DNA from: Clostridiaceae bacterium
GTDB taxonomy: Bacteria > Bacillota > Clostridia > Oscillospirales > Acutalibacteraceae
Reading direction: 5' to 3'
DNA: 9,895 nt
NCBI GenBank assembly: GCA_016297645.1
Contig: JAEDGF010000067.1
Location: 1 to 9,895, forward strand
Under the pieces are notes generated by a model. It ran no database searches and had not been told where the DNA came from. It saw nothing but the letters and a program-made list of their open reading frames with translations. Position numbers and translations under genes: made by a program. Positions 6,039-9,895 of this stretch are shown here, piece by piece. Numbering within the stretch: position 1 is the stretch's first letter; every line of letters begins with the position of its first letter.

Positions 6039-6067
6039 TTGAAAATGTCATATTTACATGGTATGAT
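6039..6067 (+). promoter_or_regulatory. Sigma-A promoter of the hydrolase operon
   Basis: TTGAAA (6039-6044), a 17-bp spacer and TATGAT (6062-6067), with TG at 6059-6060 making an extended -10 (TGGTATGAT). The predicted start is near 6074, giving a leader of about 70 nt. No other promoter of this quality was seen before the three downstream genes. Confidence 0.7.
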
Positions 6068-6127
6068 ATTATCAGCAAAGTGGGGAGTGTACCGATTTTT
6101 TAACATTATCGGCTTTTTCCCGTAAAA

Positions 6128-6136
6128 AAGGAGAGG
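6128..6136 (+). promoter_or_regulatory. Ribosome binding site selecting a TTG start
   Basis: AAGGAGAGG is a strong Shine-Dalgarno match whose AGGAG core ends 10 nt before the TTG at 6144. The first in-frame ATG (6198) has only a weaker GAGGGA before it. The site therefore favours the TTG start. Confidence 0.75.
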
Positions 6137-6143
6137 TTCAGTT

Positions 6144-7118
6144 TTGATTGCAACCGATTATGTTCTTCCCGTGAGTGAAAAAAACTTCGTTGAGGGAATG
6201 GAGAAAGCCGAAAAATTTCTCGCCGAACACGGCAGCAGCGGCTTTTTTGACGGCTTCGACGGTAAAAAGATACATTACGAGAGCTACCTTGCCGAAAATG
6301 CGAAGGCAAGCATTGTTATAGTCCACGGCTTTACGGAGTGTGCCGAAAAATTCCGCGAGGTAAGCTACAATTTCCTTATGTGGGGCTACAATGTTTTTGC
6401 GCTCGATAACAGGGGACACGGCTTTTCATACCGCCTGACGGACGACAGGGAAACCGTCTGTATCGGGAAATTCACCGACTATGTAGAGGATTTGCAGTGT
6501 TTTGTCGAAAAGGTAGTGCGCCTTGCGTCAGGCGGACTCCCGATGTATGTTTACTGCCATTCGATGGGCGGCGCTATCACCGTTCAGCACTTGCAGACCT
6601 ATCCCGGAGTGTTCAAAAAGGCGGTTCTGTCGGCACCCATGATAAAGGCGCAGACCATGGGGCTGCCCGAGTGGGTCGCGAAAGCGGCTGCAAACGCCGG
6701 AACGCTTTTCGGACTCGGCAATAAGCGGGTTTTCGGCTCGAAGTGCTTTGACCCCGACCGTACATATGAAAGCAGCCACGATACTTCAAAGGCGCGTTTC
6801 GACTACTGGCAGAAAAAACGCTGCAAAACACCCGAGTATCAGACTGCCGCGCCGTCCTTCAACTGGGTAAAAGAGGCGGTAAAGGTTTCCGCACGCAACC
6901 TCGACCCCGAGAGAAACGCGCGTATAAATATCCCCGTCTTGCTCTGTCAGCCCGAGGAGGATTCCTCCGTTGTGAGCGAAAAAGAGAACGAATTCATAGC
7001 AATGGTGAAAAACGGCAGACTCAAACGCTACACTGTCTGCCGCCACGAGATATATATGTCGGTGGACGACACCGTAAGAGAATACTATGCGGATATAAAA
7101 TCATTTTTTGAGGAGTAA
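6144..7118 (+). CDS. Alpha/beta-hydrolase, monoacylglycerol lipase type
   Basis: This 324-residue protein is a Hydrolase_4/PldB-type serine esterase. Visible motifs in order are IVIVHGFTE (57-65, oxyanion-hole region), ALDNRGHGFS (86-95), the nucleophile elbow CHSMGG with Ser140 (Cys replaces the usual first Gly), LLCQPEEDSSV with a likely catalytic acid near Asp273, and RHEIYM with catalytic His301. The family hydrolyses monoacylglycerols, lysophospholipids or small acyl esters; the actual substrate is not evident. There is no signal peptide, so it is probably cytoplasmic. Translation likely begins at TTG because of the strong ribosome binding site; an ATG at 6198 is the alternative and would remove 18 residues. 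It is the first gene after the promoter at 6039 and is separated by 3 nt from the next gene, whose ribosome binding site lies in the last codons of this one. Confidence 0.88.
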   Translation: MIATDYVLPVSEKNFVEGMEKAEKFLAEHGSSGFFDGFDGKKIHYESYLAENAKASIVIVHGFTECAEKFREVSYNFLMWGYNVFALDNRGHGFSYRLTDDRETVCIGKFTDYVEDLQCFVEKVVRLASGGLPMYVYCHSMGGAITVQHLQTYPGVFKKAVLSAPMIKAQTMGLPEWVAKAAANAGTLFGLGNKRVFGSKCFDPDRTYESSHDTSKARFDYWQKKRCKTPEYQTAAPSFNWVKEAVKVSARNLDPERNARINIPVLLCQPEEDSSVVSEKENEFIAMVKNGRLKRYTVCRHEIYMSVDDTVREYYADIKSFFEE

Positions 7119-7121
7119 AAA

Positions 7122-8039
7122 ATGCACAAAAACGAATTTTTAACGAATTTTATGGCGCGGTACGATTACCCCGAGCAGGCGCAGAGCACTTTTCTGCGCG
7201 TAGCCGAGCGGCTCGATAACGAGAGCGATTTCGGCGCGGCGTTTGACGCCGTTGTAAACGGGTATATGTATCCCCAGCCGGGCGATTTGAAGGAAGCTCT
7301 CGGTAAAATAAGCGAGCTTGCGGAAAAATACGGTGAGAATGTATACACCATGCATTTCGAATTTCTGCTTTTCTGTATGCCCATTCTCAGAGAGCGTTTT
7401 CTCGAGAAGGGGTATTCCGAGCAGCTTTTCTACGACGAAGCGGACGATTTGCGCTGCAAGCTGCTTGAATGCATAGAGTGCAAAGGCGTTCCCGGAACCT
7501 TTGTCGCCGATTGGAACAGGGGCTTTTTGGAGATCGACCGTTTTGCGCTCGGCAGATTCCAGTTCGAGGAGAGAACATACCACGGTGATTCCGAATTTGT
7601 GACCGCCTGCGGAAAGGTGGTAAAGCCCGGCGACACGGTCATAAATTTCCACATTCCCTCGTCGGGCATTCCGCTCACGGACGAGGTGAGATTTGCCTCA
7701 TATAAAAAAGCGCACGAGTTCTATAAGGATCTTTTCCCGGACGGCAAAACGGTTTTTGCCTGCGGTTCATGGCTTTTATACCCCCGCCACAGGGAGTTCT
7801 TACCCGAGAAATCAAATATTCTGCGCTTTCTTGACGATTTTGAAATTGTTGCGTGGGCGGAAAAGGACGATTTTCATGACGCATGGCGTGTTTTTGGCAA
7901 ATATGCCGGCAAGCCCGTCGAGGAGCTGCCGCGCGACACCTCTTTAAGACGCGCCTATTCCGACTGGCTTCTTGCGGGAAACAAGACCGGTGACGGCTAC
8001 GGATTTATTGTTTTTGACGGCGAAAAAATACTGAAATAA
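7122..8039 (+). CDS. Acyltransferase-domain protein (GNAT-like C-terminus)
   Basis: This 305-residue protein resembles the two-domain 'acyltransferase domain-containing protein' family of Clostridia: an alpha-helical N-terminal domain (about 1-140) and a GNAT-like C-terminal domain (about 141-290). Supporting features are the 'RFQFE' strand at 145-149, 'GDTVINFHIPSSGIPL' at 170-185, 'CGSWLLYP...FLPEKSNILRFLDDFEI' at 214-242 and 'SLRRAYSDWLLAG' at 274-286. Family assignment is from memory of the motif pattern. The reaction, presumably acyl transfer from acyl-CoA, is inferred, and the acceptor is unknown. There is no signal peptide or membrane segment. The ATG is 3 nt after the hydrolase stop; AGGAG (7111-7115) sits inside the end of the hydrolase gene, so translation is probably coupled and the two proteins may serve the same pathway. 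Confidence 0.7.
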   Translation: MHKNEFLTNFMARYDYPEQAQSTFLRVAERLDNESDFGAAFDAVVNGYMYPQPGDLKEALGKISELAEKYGENVYTMHFEFLLFCMPILRERFLEKGYSEQLFYDEADDLRCKLLECIECKGVPGTFVADWNRGFLEIDRFALGRFQFEERTYHGDSEFVTACGKVVKPGDTVINFHIPSSGIPLTDEVRFASYKKAHEFYKDLFPDGKTVFACGSWLLYPRHREFLPEKSNILRFLDDFEIVAWAEKDDFHDAWRVFGKYAGKPVEELPRDTSLRRAYSDWLLAGNKTGDGYGFIVFDGEKILK

Positions 8040-8089
8040 ACAACAAAAAAACTTTTGTGATTAAATAATATTACGGAGGAATAAACTCA

Positions 8090-8731
8090 ATGAAAACTTT
8101 TCTTTTTCAGGGCGATTCGATAACGGACGCGGGCAGATGCCGCGACAAATACGGCAAGGACTCCCACGGTTACCCCACCTTTGTGGAGGGAATCCTCGGC
8201 GCGAAGTATCCGAACGCTTTTGATTTTATAAACATGGGCGTGAGCGGCAACCGTTCCGTTGATATGCTAGCCCGTATAAAAGAGGACGCGATAAATTATA
8301 AGCCCGATGTCCTCACCGTCCTTATCGGCGTCAACGATGTCTGGCACGAGCTTGGCGGCAGACGAAACGGAATAGATGCAGACCTGTATTTTACATATTA
8401 CGAGATGTTCGTAACACAGGTCTTGAAAATGTGTCCGAACACGAAGATATTTATTCTCGAACCGTTCGTTCTCAAAGCGTCCGCTACCGAGCATGACTGG
8501 GATATTTTCAAAAACGAGGTGCATCTGCGTGCAGTAAAGGCGAGGGAGCTTGCCGAAAAATACTCGCTCCCGTTTATTCCGCTTCAAGAAACCTTTGACG
8601 AGTTGACCGAAACGGCACCGGCGGACCACTGGCTTAAAGACGGCGTTCATCCCGCACCGGCAGGCCACTATTTGATTGCCGAAAAGATAGTTGCCGCAGT
8701 CGAGAAAAACTGCCCGGAGCTTCTTAAATAA
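8090..8731 (+). CDS. SGNH/GDSL-family hydrolase
   Basis: This 213-residue esterase/lipase-fold protein has all four SGNH blocks: FQGDSITD with nucleophile Ser10, NMGVSGNRS (about 48-56) giving the block II Gly, IGVNDVW with Asn82, and KDGVHPAPAGH with Asp184 and His187. Such enzymes remove acyl, often acetyl, groups from carbohydrates, lipids or other esters. The length is normal for a single-domain member. There is no signal peptide, so it probably acts inside the cell on imported or internal substrates. GGAGGA lies 9 nt before the ATG. A 50-nt gap separates it from the acyltransferase gene, with no convincing promoter or terminator, so it is likely in the same operon. The neighbouring esterase and acyltransferase suggest shared acyl chemistry, but the substrate is not identifiable. 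Confidence 0.9.
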   Translation: MKTFLFQGDSITDAGRCRDKYGKDSHGYPTFVEGILGAKYPNAFDFINMGVSGNRSVDMLARIKEDAINYKPDVLTVLIGVNDVWHELGGRRNGIDADLYFTYYEMFVTQVLKMCPNTKIFILEPFVLKASATEHDWDIFKNEVHLRAVKARELAEKYSLPFIPLQETFDELTETAPADHWLKDGVHPAPAGHYLIAEKIVAAVEKNCPELLK

Positions 8732-8732
8732 C

Positions 8733-9895
8733 ATGGAAAAAGCGTTACTTGCTATTATACTGTTGCTTGTTGTGTGCTGCGCAGTTCTCCTTGCGGCGGT
8801 TCTTGTGAAATTATCAAAAAGCAAAAATGAAAATAACGATAGCTCTCTGAACGAGCTTGCGCAGAAAACGGCAAACGGGTTCGCGTCCGTCAGCGCCGCT
8901 TCGAAGGCGCAGGCGGAAATGCTCGGTCAGCGGATATCGGAGCTTACGGCATTCAATACGGAGCAGCAGACCAATCTTATAAAATCGGTGGCGGATATCC
9001 GCAGCGATCTTTCGGAGTCGGCGCGCAGGCAGACGGTAGAACTTAAAAACGCGGTCAATGAAATGCAGCGCACCAACGCCGAAAAGCTCGAACAAATGCG
9101 CGCGACAGTCGACGAAAAGCTCTCGGCAACGCTCACCGAACGCATCGACAGCTCCTTTAAGACCGTGTCGGAGCAGCTCGGAAATGTGTATTCGTCCTTG
9201 GGCGAGATGAAGGAGCTTTCAAACGGCATAGGCAGCCTTAACAAAATGTTCAGCGGAATAAAGCTGCGCGGAACATGGGCGGAAGCACAGCTCGATGGCA
9301 TTCTCGAAAGAATAATCCCGGGAATGTATATAAAGAACTTCAAGCCGCAGAACGGCTCGGGAATCGTTGAATTCGCCGTGACCGTACCCGATACGGACGG
9401 CGGAATAACCTATCTGCCGCTCGATTCGAAATTCCCCACGGAGGACTATCTCCGCCTTTCGGAAGCCGCGGAGGCGGGCGACGCGGAGGGGGTAAAAGCC
9501 GCGCGTGCCGCACTCGGCAAAAAGGTGCTGAGCGAAGCCAAAGAGGTCGCAAAATATATCTCTCCGCCCGAAACAACGCCCTTTGCGGTAATGTATCTCG
9601 CAACGGACGCACTCTATGCCGAGGTCGTTTCGCTGCCCGAAAACATTCCCGACAGACTCCACGACGAGTTTTCTGTGATGCTTGCGGGACCGTCCACGAT
9701 AACCGCGCTTCTTTCGTCCCTCGCGATGGGCTTCAAAACGGTCGCGCTCAATAAAAAAGCGAGCGATGTTATGAATGTTCTCGCGGCGGCTAAAAAGCAA
9801 TATGATACTTTTGCACTCTCTCTTGAAAAGGTCGGCAGGAAAATGGACGAAGCCGGCTCCGCTCTCGACGACGCGATAAAGAGAAACAATATTAT
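8733..9895 (+). CDS. rmuC: DNA recombination protein RmuC (3' end cut by window)
   Basis: An open frame of 387 complete codons runs off the window end without a stop. Residues about 4-26 are one membrane-spanning helix (LLAIILLLVVCCAVLLAAVLV split over its length), followed by Lys-rich and coiled-coil sequence to about 170. The RmuC domain begins at LRGTWAEAQLDGIL (178-191; the usual G-x-W-G-E has Ala at the second Gly). It continues with YLPLDSKFPTEDY (about 227-239), PFAVMYLATDALYAEV (283-298) and AGPSTITALLSSLAMGF. RmuC was linked in E. coli to limiting certain DNA rearrangements and has a predicted nuclease-like fold; its mechanism is not settled. The family length suggests that little of the C-terminus is missing. 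The ATG lies 1 nt after the SGNH stop. A GGAG is 13 nt upstream, so initiation probably depends on coupling. Confidence 0.92.
   Translation, partial: MEKALLAIILLLVVCCAVLLAAVLVKLSKSKNENNDSSLNELAQKTANGFASVSAASKAQAEMLGQRISELTAFNTEQQTNLIKSVADIRSDLSESARRQTVELKNAVNEMQRTNAEKLEQMRATVDEKLSATLTERIDSSFKTVSEQLGNVYSSLGEMKELSNGIGSLNKMFSGIKLRGTWAEAQLDGILERIIPGMYIKNFKPQNGSGIVEFAVTVPDTDGGITYLPLDSKFPTEDYLRLSEAAEAGDAEGVKAARAALGKKVLSEAKEVAKYISPPETTPFAVMYLATDALYAEVVSLPENIPDRLHDEFSVMLAGPSTITALLSSLAMGFKTVALNKKASDVMNVLAAAKKQYDTFALSLEKVGRKMDEAGSALDDAIKRNNI

Noticed and set aside
5702..6042. Phe-rich plus-strand open frames resembling a membrane protein
   Set aside because: They stay open because the DNA is poor in A and so lacks stop codons. 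No ribosome binding site, no regular membrane-segment layout, and the end runs into the next gene's promoter.
6092..6112. Hairpin CCGAT/ATCGG followed by CTTTTT in the hydrolase leader, as a possible attenuator
   Set aside because: Only five base pairs with an 11-nt loop rich in T. Too weak for a terminator, and no leader peptide or known riboswitch features accompany it.
8043..8058. ACAAAA/TTTTGT hairpin between the acyltransferase and SGNH genes
   Set aside because: A six-pair A/T stem with no following T-run; likely chance in an A-rich gap and not evidence of an operon break.

Overview
The window looks like chromosomal DNA of a Gram-positive Clostridia, most likely an Oscillospirales/Ruminococcaceae-type anaerobe from gut or rumen. 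This is inferred from type I dockerin modules of the 'DAR..LRAAVGLE' kind, Firmicutes-type Shine-Dalgarno sites (AGGAG), near-consensus sigma-A promoters, DUF1292, lipoproteins with Ala/Pro/Thr-rich stalks, and moderate GC. No rRNA, tRNA, CRISPR, insertion sequence or phage gene was seen. The closest relative cannot be named from sequence alone.

Left part (1-3217, minus strand): a three-gene operon reads right to left from a strong promoter at 3189-3217. It encodes a secreted protein with two InlB-type repeats and a dockerin, a secreted protein with an SH3-like module, four Ig-like modules and a dockerin, and a small acidic cytoplasmic DUF1292 protein. The genes are 4 and 19 nt apart. Neither dockerin protein has a recognisable catalytic domain, so they look like accessory or adhesive surface components.

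Middle part (3350-5685, plus strand): two consecutive genes encode paralogous predicted lipoproteins: signal peptide with lipid-attachment Cys24, low-complexity stalk, and a related C-terminal domain of about 200 residues ending in KYTNF. I do not recognise this domain. Each gene has its own promoter of the same form (TTGACA, 17 bp, TAAATTAT), followed within about 10 nt by a hairpin of 6-bp stem and 6-nt loop at the expected 5' end of the mRNA. The second gene carries a near-perfect 57-bp tandem duplication in its stalk, has a shifted codon choice, and ends at a perfect 11-bp GCAA-loop terminator. This pair is the most distinctive content of the window.

Gap (5686-6038): an intergenic stretch with very strong strand asymmetry, about half T and under one tenth A on the plus strand over 5701-5940, with no credible gene.

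Right part (6039-9895, plus strand): a promoter (TTGAAA, 17 bp, TATGAT with an extended -10) drives an apparent operon of a TTG-started alpha/beta-hydrolase (monoacylglycerol lipase/lysophospholipase type), a GNAT-like acyltransferase-domain protein, an SGNH/GDSL hydrolase and an rmuC homologue cut by the window end. The first three lack signal peptides and together suggest intracellular acyl-ester or acyl-transfer chemistry on an unknown substrate. RmuC is a recombination-associated membrane-anchored protein and is probably only co-transcribed.
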